Source of the DNA: Neurospora tetrasperma FGSC 2508
Taxonomy: Eukaryota > Ascomycota > Sordariomycetes > Sordariales > Sordariaceae
DNA: 64,000 nucleotides
Reading direction: 5' to 3'
Assembly: GCF_000213175.1 (NCBI RefSeq)
Contig: NW_009799101.1
Location: 1,653,470-1,717,469, forward strand
Of this stretch, positions 23,482 through 36,289 are shown piece by piece. A program made the position numbers and the translations under genes. Within the stretch, counting starts at the first letter, position 1. Each line of letters begins with the position of its first letter. The notes under the pieces are model-generated. The model did no database searches, had not been told where the DNA came from, and saw only the letters and a program-made list of their open reading frames with translations.

Positions 23482-26130
23482 TCAAAAGCCACCAAAGAAG
23501 AAAGGACTCTTCGATCCAGTAAACGCAAGCGGAGATCCCGGTACTCGCATCGGAATCGGTACGTGGCCCTCAAAGACTCCCCACGACGAGTCATCGTCCA
23601 TTTCTCCAGGCACGACTGCTTTGCCCTTACCCTTGCCATTGCCCTCCTCCTCCTGCTTCTCAGTAGGCACCGCTGATGACGAACTGGCGACTGTAGTAGT
23701 CCCAGCAGGAATGAGAACACCACACTCCCAGTTCCGGCAAGTAATCTTGAACTTTTTGGTGCTACGATCTTTGATGAGTCGGCCCCTGATGAAATCATGA
23801 AAAGAGTTGGTTAAATTCTTGGTCAAACTTTGGGATACTTGGAACCTCACAAACTTACCAAGCACTCTCTGAAAGATTCGCACTGCCAACGTACGCGAAA
23901 CCGCTCACAACTGTCTTGCCAGGTTCGCTTTTGGACTCTTCCGTCCTCCTGACAAAGATCATCTTATTGTGCATGAGCATGCCTGGTCTCGTGGAGACGC
24001 AGTCTCGCAAGACTTCTCGGGGAAAGGTCGGTGCCTCGAACCACTGTTTCTGGAAACATATAGTCCCGGCGTCCTGTCATTGTCATGTTATTATCAGGTC
24101 GGTGATGTAGTATGGGAAAGAAGGGAATAGCTCTTCAAGACAGGATAGGTGGCTAGCGACTGACCTTTGCTATACTAGTCCGCACCGTGTTCTTTGATGG
24201 GAAAAATACCCGAGTGTGTTTCCTGACCTCAACAGCCCCGAGATCTGGCGCTTCCTGGCCCTTCTTGCCTACTGGCCGACTCTCGAGCTCTTTGATACCA
24301 GAGTCGCCTACTTCTTGTTAGCAACGAAGCGGGAGTACGCTAGTTGTAGGTTTTGGGAGTTATTTCACCTTGACAGGCGTAATATAGTGCTTTAAGTAGG
24401 GAATCTTTGATGGATCCCAATGATGCAGCCTGTAGTCCAGTCATCAGCAAACATGCTGTAGTAGAAGCTGAGACACAGAGATAAGCGCAGAGAACCCACC
24501 ACGACATCCATCTCAATCGTCTTTGTTGTACCAAGATCTAAAGCCTTGACAGAACGACCAAGCCCGCAGTAGCCTGGTAAGAATGAGGTTAGCTTATGCG
24601 ATAGCTGTACAGCTGTAATCTGACAAATCTACCTGTCCTCCAAGCTTTATCATCAACGTGAGAAGCAGCGCTAGTTGTGAACTTTTAGTGCCTCTTCAAT
24701 TGTCTTTATCAGGGTTTAGTGGTCGAACTCACATCGAGTGAACGAAACCATAGCGCCTCGTTTCCGTCCAGTCATACTTCTTTAAGCTTCTGATGAGACC
24801 ATCATCCAGCTGCTTGGCCTTGAGGAAGTACAACAACTCCTCGCCAAAATGGGTGAGCTCTCTTGTCACGTCTGGATCATCAAGGAGAGGGAGGTCAATG
24901 ATGAACAGGATCTGCAGGGGGGCTTTAGTAACTGTCGCGGCTCAAGAATAACTGGAAGTAGTAGACTCACGTTCTCCATATCACCCGTCTCACCCCAATC
25001 GAAGCTCACCAGATTGGCGCTGGGCACAACGATGCGAAGATGGTCTTTGTACTTGAGCAGCTGAAGTTTCGAATGCATGCACCCCGAACCGTTCATGGGA
25101 ACAAGATGCTTCCGCACTGTTGGGAATCCATCCAACCAGGTCTATGAGGAAAGGAACACGTTAACCATGTCATGACTTTTCGAGGTGAAGAAACATGCCA
25201 GCCTGCCTCGGGGCTTCCAGAGGTATCCCGATTCCCTGAACCTACACTGATTTGTTCCCCCTGATTAGGGGCACCCCGACATAGTATCAGTTTCGTCTTC
25301 ATCAAATCCAGCTTGTCGAACAGCCACGCCTCATCCAAGATAAACGTGCTCAACACTGCCAACTGCAGCTTATCTTTCTGGAAGACTTCTTCGATCGTAA
25401 TGTCATCCCCCTTCCTCGCTTGACCACGGACCCACGTTTTCTTGACTGCACCGTGGGGAAACGAAAGTTCTGCTTTTGGTCTACTACCGCTTGTGGTGCC
25501 GGCAATGGAGGATTTCTCCGCACTTGCTGCCGTTGCTGCCACTTTTCCCTTTCCTGACTCTGACGGATTTGCTTGCTGCTTCCCGGCTTTGACCATGCGG
25601 CCCGTGACCGGCGAACTGCTGGACCCTTGAGAGCTTGCCGTCTCGTCTTCATCAGACTCAGGCAGTAGCAAATCGGCAATTGTTTGTGGACCGGTAGCAT
25701 TGTCGTAGCTACTGGTCGACATCTTTGAACGTTGATGGGGACGGGCGGTGGTCGGACTGGGAGATTCCAAAGCTGATGAAGCTGGTCGTTTGTTCTTCAA
25801 GCGAGCGAGACGCTCCTCTTCCATCTTCTTCCTGTCAAGGCCGAAAAGTGCTGATACACTGTGTGCCGGGGCAGAGGTGGTAGAGGCTTGTTTGCTGGGT
25901 TGGGATAATCTGGTATCCTGGGCGGCAGGCTTTAGTTGAACGGTGGATTTCCTCTGACTTCCATCGTCGCCCTCATCGTCTTGTGTTAGGTCAATTGTAG
26001 CGCTTGACTTCCCACCAGCCTGCGGTTTGAAAGGATCCTGGCCAAGTGACAAAGCGATAGCGACGCGCAGTGCTTCGTCATCGGATATGTCCTCGGCATC
26101 ATTGAACCGTGCGCCCTTGTGGCCGGCCAT
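23482..26130 (-). CDS. tdp1: Tyrosyl-DNA phosphodiesterase 1 (Tdp1)
   Basis: Phospholipase-D-superfamily repair enzyme that removes stalled topoisomerase I peptides from DNA 3' ends. Nine exons: 26130-25246, 25141-24971, 24911-24733, 24670-24633, 24573-24500, 24429-24369, 24307-24165, 24073-23859, 23785-23482; 689 aa. Residues 17-30 (DDEALRVAIALSLG) resemble a ubiquitin-interacting motif. A disordered Ser-rich region follows. First HKD motif: His318/Lys320 in CMHSKLQLLKY, then PSANLVSFDWGETGDMEN. Second: His552/Lys554 in GMLMHNKMIFV, then YVGSANLSESAWG. FVHSIAASH and RTGYCGLGR are family hallmarks. Exon 7 has an AAGTAG double acceptor; TAG is assumed. ATG 26130 has a good context (G at -3 and +4). 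An in-frame ATG at 26355 would add a basic, presequence-like 75 residues. Confidence 0.93.
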
Positions 26131-27945
26131 TGCATATGCCGAAGGTAAAGTCGTGCAGAAGCAAGAGAAGTAGTGCGATTGAGATGAATAGTGTTGACGG
26201 CCGAATAGGTTGTCGTGGGATGAGATCCTGGCGGGACGCGTAAAAATGGTATTTCCAAGGTGCGTAGGATGTGACTGCGAAAAGAAAGCTGCGACAAAAA
26301 GAGAGCGAAATAATCTAGGAGAGTGGAAGATGAATGTGGAGACGAAACGCTTCATGCAAGGTTAAGAAAAAAGAAAAAAAAAAAAAAAAGGATAGCCGTT
26401 CCGTTCGTTCAGTCAGGGAAAAACTCCCAAGGTGTTGTTCGTTGGGTAAATAGGCAAGAGCGGGAGTGTGTTTGTCGGACAAGACGAATGAAAGCGGGGT
26501 GTGCGAATGTGAAGCAGAGGCCTCATTATGCATGCGATTTGAAGATGAGGACAGGACACTCAGCATCTATGAAACTCGAGCATCATGGTGTTTCAACAAC
26601 AATAATCAGCACTGAAATGGTAAGATGCTAGCTGTTTCTTTCCATCGACTTTAACCAAATTCTTTTCGCGACTCCACGTCATCCCGTCGTTCGAAGTCCA
26701 CGCACCCGATCGTTTTCTGTCTGTTGACGCTGCTGTTTCCAACACAAACAGGGTTAGGGTTATCACCGATCAGAGAGCCAGACTCGGTTGTCAATATCAG
26801 ATACCTGTTGGTAGTCACTACACCCTTTCTATTTTCCATGCATGTCCGCTTTCTCTGTACGATTGGACATTTTATGACCTCTAATGATTCTACGCGATGT
26901 CCTCCGAGTGAACTGGGTAAGAATCAGCCACCGACTTCGTCCTGCACAGCTGACAGATAATGAGAGTTTGGCTGAACCAATGTGGTGGAGGGTATAAATG
27001 GTTTGAGACATTCCGAAACTAAGTCTAACTACTTGTGCTATCTAAGCTGGCAAACCAAATATCACCCTCCAAAAATATTTTTTTTTGTTGTTTTTCGATT
27101 TATATGTTGTATACGTGCGTGTTAGATAATGCGTCGTGGTGTGTGGCGTGCAAGTACCGGGTATAGTTCGCTGTGTATGTACGGATCCCATTGGCGTAGG
27201 GTCCCTTTCGTGCCTTTCCTTTCCTGACTTCCTAAAAAACCCCCGAATATGATGGTCTTCGAAACGTCGTCCGATTCTTGACAACTCCGAGTTCCCCCTT
27301 TGTTGAACGCCCATGATTCTATGCGTATCATACCAAAACCTCCCTCGTACAACAGGCCACGCCTGCAAATGAAAATAAGGGTCCAAATCCCGCCCAACTC
27401 CCAATGACGGTATGGGTATCACCAAAAACCAATGCCGCAATGCAGCAAGTCAAATGGACCACACTCGTACCAAATGTTGAATGACATAGACCCAAATTCG
27501 CCCTCGCAATGTTCGAGAAGGAAAGAAAAAAAAACCAAAATAAAAAAGACAAAAGAAGCAACACAGATAACAATGAGCCCAAAACATAGGCTGATATGCT
27601 AGCCAGCATAAGAAATGAGAAAAGAAAAAAGATACAAGAGCCGGTCTACCCTATGACGGCATAGACCCGGAAATTATGGTCGGTACACCATACCTTCCAA
27701 AACGCCAGTGATTCGACAAATCGGACAGACCCAATGCCAAACACAAATCCACCGGATCCATCGCTGACGCATGCATGTAAAATCTGCAAAGTCCGGGAAT
27801 CGTACCGTCACCATCCAACGCCTGATATTAAGATGACGGATATGAAAGGAAATGTGCAACGATTAAAGAAAACGCTAGATGTCGACACTCATGTGACAAC
27901 AAGGTAAACCCTCCGGCGGTATGGACAATAGATGGTACGCCTGAA
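26131..27945. other. tdp1 upstream region and PNRC-like gene 3' flank
   Basis: 1.8 kb without a separate gene. Includes the possible Tdp1 N-terminal extension (26355-26131, minus strand), a poly(A) run around 26374-26389 and a telomere-like AGGGTTAGGGTTA at 26750-26762. The right part (about 27000-27945) is presumably the 3' flank of the gene ending at 27946. Confidence 0.6.
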
Positions 27946-29202
27946 TCAAGAGCTTTGATAGTTTGTTGCCGATGCCCTTATATTCACCGGAGAATCGAGC
28001 TTCAGCATCCGACGAAGGCTATCCTCCATGTGTTGAATGTCTGCGGACCGCTGTTGATCGACTGCCTGAGGAAATGGAGCAGGTGGTGGTGGTTGCCTGC
28101 CATGAAACTCACCGCCACGGAAGTGGCCTGGGAACGTGTGCTGGCTCGCCGGATGGCTCGGTGGTTGATTTGCCGGTTGACTATCTCGAATCGCCGGGAT
28201 TGCAAGGAATCTCTTGAGCTTCTCACTAGGGTCCATATTAGGTTCCTGCTGCTGTTGCTGCTGATGTTGCCGAGGAACGCTCGAGGCAACGCCAGTGTGC
28301 CCCTCGCTCGACCTTGCATCACGAATGCGATCCTGGTAGGGTCTCGAAAAAGCTGGCCCCATAGAGAGACATGGGTTTCCGCCTACTTCACTGGCAGAGA
28401 AGCCCATCGAGTAATTCGGCTGGGCTGGCTCCGAATGGTGTAACCGGGCTCCATGTAGGCTCGTGCCAGTAGGGAGAGTCCGGGGTTCCTGAGGTGATAG
28501 GCCTTGTCCTTGGGGCGAGAACAAGCTCGGGCTATGAGCGTACATGTTGGCTGAACTACCGCTCCGAGCTCTCGCCTTCTCGGCTCGGTCGGCGCGGAAG
28601 AAGAAGTCGAGTGGAGATTCCTCTCGGGAGATGTCACTGACGGGGAGACGGGTTCGAGGTGTGGGTGCTTCCGAGTCGGTGGCTGGAGGCGAAGGCTCCG
28701 AGTTGGCTCGGCCGGTATCCTTGACGCTGGGAGAGTCCATCGACTTGGCAAGAAAGCTAGGGATCGGAAGCGCCGACGGATCCGGGGAGGCGTGGAAGGA
28801 ACCACCGGCAAAGGCAGGGGGGAAGACCGACTTGGGCAGAGCCGCTGTTTGCGGAGGACTGGTCCGGTAGTTCTTGGATGGGCCCGGTGTCGATGCCGGG
28901 GAGGTTGTGGACGCCTGCTTGTTGGACCTTGAGGATTTGGTTGAACGGGGTTTGGGCCTAGAGCCGTTTGCCTGAGGTTCCGGAGCCGGGCTGTTTGTCC
29001 CCGACTTGGTGCCCGACTTGTGCGGCGTGAACGGGGCGGCAGGGCCAAAGTTAATCGGATAGGAGCCTTCAGACGGCATGTCGTTTTCCGAAGCATATGT
29101 TCTGCGAGCGACAGCGTTGCCGGCATGGCGGTTGTTGCGGCGTCGTCCGGGAGTTGCCTTTGGGAGGGGTCCCGGCTGGTCTTGTTGCTGTTCTCGTTGC
29201 AT
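27946..29202 (-). CDS. Proline-rich protein with PNRC/Edc1-type decapping motif
   Basis: 418 aa from ATG 29202, Ser/Pro-rich and mostly disordered. The segment VFPPAFAGGSFHASPDPS followed by ALPIPSFLAKS matches the PNRC/Edc1 pattern (aromatic-Ala-Gly..F..SP.PS.LP.P.F). In that family the motif binds Dcp1 and stimulates mRNA decapping in cytoplasmic P-bodies. A second conserved block follows (ESPLDFFFRADRAEKARARS). Then come Gln-rich stretches (HQQQQQQQ) and a C-terminal helix with SADIQHMEDSLRRMLKLD. The order agrees with a widespread fungal family often annotated only as a hypothetical or proteophosphoglycan-like protein. The frame is open about 15 codons above the ATG (KTKSERDYIVRCLLV), so an upstream exon is possible. 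Assignment rests on motif recognition. Confidence 0.72.
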   Translation of the reverse strand: MQREQQQDQPGPLPKATPGRRRNNRHAGNAVARRTYASENDMPSEGSYPINFGPAAPFTPHKSGTKSGTNSPAPEPQANGSRPKPRSTKSSRSNKQASTTSPASTPGPSKNYRTSPPQTAALPKSVFPPAFAGGSFHASPDPSALPIPSFLAKSMDSPSVKDTGRANSEPSPPATDSEAPTPRTRLPVSDISREESPLDFFFRADRAEKARARSGSSANMYAHSPSLFSPQGQGLSPQEPRTLPTGTSLHGARLHHSEPAQPNYSMGFSASEVGGNPCLSMGPAFSRPYQDRIRDARSSEGHTGVASSVPRQHQQQQQQEPNMDPSEKLKRFLAIPAIRDSQPANQPPSHPASQHTFPGHFRGGEFHGRQPPPPAPFPQAVDQQRSADIQHMEDSLRRMLKLDSPVNIRASATNYQSS

Positions 29203-31264
<2,062 letters not shown>

Positions 31265-31579
31265 AGGCATGGAGATCAGGAGTTGGATGCCTATTTGCGG
31301 CTACTCGACCATGCTGAAGGGCGAGACACGGATGAAGAAAACGTCTGCGAATTTTCATAAGTCTAGATAGCATAAGCCAGGGAGTATCACACGTTAGGAG
31401 GCTTCCACGAATGTAAGCTAGCGGGCCACGCCAGATCGAGCATGGCTCAGCGAGTATGCTTCAGCGTGCAGCAGTATGAATATCATGGCCGGCGCATCAT
31501 ACTTTGATGTTGCTTTGCTCAACCTCCTCTCTCGCAGACGTACACCTAAACCGTGCGACGATGCGGCAAGAACGCCAAT
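31265..31579. other. Intergenic between convergent rbx1 and spc1
   Basis: Shared 3' flanks; nothing else seen. Confidence 0.7.
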
Positions 31580-32027
31580 CTACCTGAAACTCTTCTCATC
31601 TACGATCAGGCTTTGTGGCGGTACCAGCCCGCCGCCGACTTGTAGCCACTTGACAGGGTTGCGGTTGTAGAACGGCCACGGAGGAACGACGAGGATAAAG
31701 GTGAGGGCGGTTCCGGCAAGTCCGATCTGGAGCGCCAGCTTGATGTCTTGCAAGATATATCCGACGAGGAACGAGACAACCTGATGACCAAAGGCCTGTC
31801 AGCGAGGCGCCGGCTGCGTTTGAATAAGGGACAACATACACCTGTAAGCGCCAGAGTTACGTTGACGAGAAGTTCCACCAGCTTCTGGCCTTCGAAATCC
31901 TGGATGTCGCAGATGTCAGCTGAGTTGTCGTATACAAGACGAATACTGGTACGGGTATTGAACGAGCATGACGAACAATTTGGCCCTCGGCAACATCGCG
32001 GACCTGATCCAGCAGTTGTTCAGCCAT
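31580..32027 (-). CDS. spc1: Signal peptidase complex subunit 1 (Spc1/SPCS1)
   Basis: Small ER membrane subunit of the signal peptidase complex, with both ends cytosolic. It helps define which membrane segments are cut. Three exons: 32027-31977, 31899-31840, 31780-31580; 103 aa. No exon alone is a long open frame, so the gene is easily missed. The protein starts MAEQLLDQVRDVAEGQI, then DFEGQKLVELLVN (the conserved FxGQKLxE motif). Two hydrophobic segments follow (VTLALTGVVSFLVGYI and IGLAGTALTFILVVPPW), separated by a short polar loop. PPWPFYNRNPVKWL is the classic family signature. The exon-2 donor GTATGT at 31839 was chosen because it restores frame; the first intron has a less common GTTCGT donor. 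Confidence 0.9.
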
Positions 32028-33558
32028 CGTGAGGCAAGTGTTATGCCGGGGAGGTTCGAGAATGGGCGGCTATCGGGACAGCTGTTCGACTTGTCGAGAG
32101 CGTCGAACACTGGATCGTAGACGGTGATGAGTGGTAGATTTGCTTTACAAGTCGTATACGCGCGTATGGTTATCGTTGGGGTTCTATTAATGGTGTTGAG
32201 GTTTGCATGGGAGGAAATCAGATATCATCCAGGTACACCATACTACTAACTGTAGCGCATCGCATCACGCTGCCACTTCCATTGGATGCCCATGCTGGGT
32301 ACTTCAACGTGTCTGCTTCGGGGCCTGCCCCGGTCGGGCCCTCCTTAGGTTAGGCTGCCCGTGCCGTACGCTAGGGGTACTTGCTTTACAAGGTGTAGTG
32401 TATAATACGTACCTACTACTGGGTGGCACTGCTACCGTGTACCACGACAGTACACGGCCTCGGCTGGGCTTGGCAGTGGGCAAATCACAACCTAAATGTA
32501 CAGGTAACCAACGCCCGGTTCCACGTCCCGCAGTCAAAGGGGGAACGAAGTGCCCTGCGTGCTGTGAGTGGAAAGCCGGAAAAGGATTCAACAGGAAGTG
32601 AATGTAAACGGAACGTGAAGGTGGTGAGCAAAGTGGGGGACTGCTCGACGACGCAGCAGTGCTGCAAGTAGATTTTGAAACCAGTAAAATCTAACGCGAG
32701 AGATCAGGTTCCAACTTCCAAGGCCGAATTGTCGGGGATGCCGTGCTAGCTGATTGGCAGCTACCCTCAATTGTGCATCGACGATTTGATATCAGAACAC
32801 CGTATTCCTGTTTTCGTGGAATCATAGGTAGGTAGTTTCGAGAACAATTGCTGAACAAGGGAAGACCCTTAGAAGGTTGCACACGGGCTGCTTGTCTTGC
32901 GGCGAAGGGTGCTGCTGGTGCGTCAGGCGTCCGATGACCGCTTCCCTTCACCTTGCAGTCCAGCGACCTGACAAGGAGGAACACCGCCGGGACCTAACCT
33001 TGTACAAGAGGCTAAGAACGAACGGGCAAATGCACTGTAAATCTTTCCATCCTCTCTTTCCATAATATTCTTTGCTAGCATGGAAAAGTTTCGTTGAATT
33101 GCCTTTGTCCGTCTCCTATCTAAAACTATAAACCTAGCACGTGCTTGAACCAACCACTTACCCTGGCTTTCCCTGAAACGACTCTCCAAACAAAGGGAAA
33201 CTCATCGGGCCAGAAGCGATCATTCCTTCCGTTGCGCTTTTTACCCCGTGAACTTGGACCCTTCCCTTGGTTAGGCCGGCACACAACTAAAAGGTCTCCT
33301 CGGAACCACCCGACGCCTTGTGTGGAGGCGACGAACAGTCAGGCACCTTCCGTCCCACTCTTGTCTTTTTACCAAAAAAAAACTTAGCGCGGCGACCTCG
33401 ACCCTTTTCCACCTTTCAACACTCGACGCCGACAACCTCATTATCGCGGTTCCGTGTTCAACGTATCCGACTCGACTAGCCTGTGCTACAGAGTACGACG
33501 CCGACTCCAGTCATCCCTTCTCTAGGTATTTCTGCTGGTGGCCCCCCCGAGACTGCTG

Positions 33559-33615
33559 ATGCGCAGACACATGCTCGTCATTCCCCAGCAACGTCATTTC
33601 TCGGGCTTCTGTTAG
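33559..33615 (+). promoter_or_regulatory. uORF, 18 codons, in the CorA-type gene leader
   Basis: ATG at 33559 with a second in-frame ATG at 33571, closed by TAG after 18 codons. One of three short upstream frames in the putative leader. Whether it lies in the mature mRNA depends on the unseen transcription start and leader introns. Confidence 0.4.
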
Positions 33616-34026
33616 AACCTTCGTCTTTTCGCTACTCCTATCCCTTCTTGGGCTTTTCGGCGGTTTTGAAAGGGTGGATCTTCGACCTCATTGACCTTCA
33701 GCCGATCCAAATCCCCAGCCCGGCGCGAGTTCGTTACCTCAATCTTCCCTCGTCGGACCTCGTATTCATCCGAAAAAATTCTTGGTTGCTGCTGAGAAAG
33801 GCCTCACATCAGCCATCGCCTATCACGCCACGTACCGATTCAGCCGCCGCCGCCAGTCATTCCAGCCAAAGTCATCAAGTTGGCGGGCTCTATCCGTGAA
33901 AGCGTTTCGTCTGTTCGTTCGCTCCTAGGTCCCAGCTTCTGGGTCTATAGTGGAGTGGACAAGAAACCCCCTTAATTCGACATCGCTCGAACCAAGATCT
34001 CCCATTTTGAACAAACATCTACAATT

Positions 34027-34053
34027 TATGTTTTCCGATCTTGCGCTTTGGTA
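34027..34053 (+). promoter_or_regulatory. uORF, 8 codons, in the CorA-type gene leader
   Basis: ATG at 34027 encoding MFSDLALW then TAG, about 280 nt before the CorA-type start. No overlap with the main frame. Confidence 0.45.
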
Positions 34054-34178
34054 GCCGACGTTGACGACGACACCCTTTTGTCCCCCTTCTTGTTGCGCCA
34101 TTCGGTCATCGTCGCGGACGGCTCCTGGCCGTTCGCTGCCATCCGCTGGTGCCTTTTGAGTCGACCTTTCGACGACAA

Positions 34179-34193
34179 TATGCGAACCGACTG
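34179..34193 (+). promoter_or_regulatory. uORF, 4 codons, in the CorA-type gene leader
   Basis: ATG at 34179 encoding MRTD then TGA, 135 nt before the main ATG. This spacing permits re-initiation after a very short frame. Confidence 0.45.
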
Positions 34194-34328
34194 ATCACCC
34201 CCCATCCCGGGCGTTGAGGGCCATAGCCGACCCTTCAATTATTTCACCAACGACGATATAGTAAAGACAACTGACATCACACTTAATTTAACCCACCCAG
34301 CCAAGAAGCGACTCCGCTTGTCGCAACG

Positions 34329-36289
34329 ATGTTTGACCAGGAGGAAAACGTGGGGAACTCCGGGTACTCAACCCCGGTGCCCGAACTTGACGACCACCGG
34401 AACCAATCCGTTTCTGTCCAACGACCTGACCGTCCTCGACGCGGAACATTCGATTCTTTATACGGGCCAGGACAGGTGATTGAGACGGGCCCAACACACA
34501 GCGATTCGTTCCAGGGCACAAGGATCCGAGATTTTGAGGAAGCTGTTGTTGACGAGGAGGATCAGGAGAACTCGCCAATTTATCGGAGAGATCGGCGAGG
34601 AACTGTAGAGTCTGCTGTGTTAGATGTTCGGTCTATCTCACCCCCGAACTCGGTTAAGGCTTTCGCGGAAGCACGCCGAAGGGAGCGAGACCTCTCCTTC
34701 TCCGAGCCAACGAGACCCGAGCGTCGAGTCGAAGAGCCACCCGAGCTGCAGCGGGCTAACTCTATCGTCAGTCGCCGTAGCTACCGCAGCAAGCAGCCGA
34801 CGGTGATTGATGACACCGCCAGCTTGGCAACCAACAAATCCGCGGAGGAAGATGTTTGCTTCCCCTTGCAAGATGATCATAGGGATGACAACTTGCATAT
34901 TGATTTCCACTATTTGGAGACCTTTATCAAGGCTGAGAATGAAGCCCGACAGTCAGCCCGCCGCCCCTCAGCCATCCGTGTCTTCCCCGATTTGCGGCCT
35001 GCCGAGCCCGATGTTACCCCCACCGTACCAATGGTAACACTGGATGGGGATATCCTTTCGGCCCCTTCGGAGACGGATATTCGGCGGGAAAAGAGTCATG
35101 AGACAGACGACGATGCCGAGGCCAAAAGGACTTTACAACCGCCACAACCTCAGGTTGACCAGAGCCGGGTCAGTTTCTTTTCCTCAGCTTGGGAATCCAC
35201 GATCCACGCTGCCGACCTGGAGGGTTTGATTTTGCCCGGGGAGGACATTAGAGGGCTTTTCAGTTTCCCAAAGGGGGAGACTGATGGAGTCTGGTGGCTC
35301 AATATGAACAATCCCTCCGAAGAAGAAGTCCGTGCCGTCTGCAGAGCTTTTGGCATCCATCCCTTGACAATTGAGGATATCACCACGCAGGAATCCCGGG
35401 AGAAGATTGAGCTTTTCCCATCCTACTATTTCGCCTCGTTCAGATCCTTCTTCATTGAGGTAGAGGATACCACCGGAGAAAAGGAGTACGTGCCCTTCAA
35501 CATTTACGTGGTAGTGTTTCGCGAAGGCACGTTGAGCTTCAGCTACGCCAACAATTCCCATGCCTCACATGTGAGGAAGAGAATCACGATGTTGAAGGAC
35601 TATGTCTCATTAAGTAGCGATTGGATTTGCTACGCCCTGATGTAAGTTTATGGGAATGAGCAGATGCGCTTTTCCCATTCGATGGACGCGTATACTAACC
35701 CATACGTAGTGACGACATTGTCGATTCGTTCGCTCCCGAAATCAGCAAACTTGAGCACGAAACCGACCAGATCGAGGACGATGTGTTCATTGCTCGGTCC
35801 GACGACATGGCTCAGTTCTTGAAGAAGATTGGCATTGCTCGCAAGAATGTCATGGGCTTGATGCGCTTGCTCGGCGGAAAAGCAGATGTCCTCAGGGGCT
35901 TCACCAAGCGCTGCAACGAGAACTACAAAGTCACGCCACGTATGGACATTGGTCTATACCTCGGTGACATCCAGGACCACGTAGTGACCATGATGACCAA
36001 CCTGGGCCATTTCGAGAAGATGCTGTCTCGTGCACACAGCAACTACCTCGCTCAGATTTCCATCGACGGCATCATCCAGGGAACTGCTACGAACCGTGTC
36101 CTCAGCAAGATCACCCTGCTGGCCTCCATCATCGTCCCGCTCAACGTGGTGACTGGTCTGTTCGGCATGAACGTTCACGTCCCATGGGGAGGCATGGAGA
36201 CTATGGTCCCCTTCTACGTTATTCTGGCCTTTTTCTTTTCATTCTGCAGTTTGTCGTACATTTTTGCGAAGCACAAAAAGTTGATATAA
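34329..36289 (+). CDS. CorA-family Mg2+ transporter (Mnr2/Alr type)
   Basis: Divalent-cation (Mg2+) channel of the fungal CorA branch, in plasma or vacuolar membrane. Two exons, 34329-35641 and 35710-36289 (intron 68 nt), 630 aa. A Ser/Arg-rich, disordered N-terminal region of about 270 residues precedes the soluble CorA domain (GLILPGEDIRGLF, FGIHPLTIEDI, REKIELFPSYYFASF). A long stalk helix follows (FAPEISKLEHETDQIEDDV). The first membrane span ends in LFGMN with the invariant Gly-Met-Asn at about 590-592. After a short loop a second span (VPFYVILAFFFSFCSL) leads to a basic end (KHKKLI). The extended N-terminus favours Mnr2 (vacuolar) over bacterial-type CorA, but location cannot be read from sequence. 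A second Mg2+ transporter family (NIPA) is also in this window. Confidence 0.92.

Larger units (their letters stand above)
32028..34328. other. spc1 promoter and long ATG-poor leader of the CorA gene
   Basis: No recognised protein gene. From about 33085 to 34328 the + strand has only four ATGs besides the CDS start, all opening short frames, which suggests a long transcribed leader. See findings. Confidence 0.55.

Noticed and set aside
33483-33899. 138-codon + strand frame before the CorA-type gene
   Set aside because: Its first codon is GTG, there is no suitable ATG and no family features. It fits better as leader.
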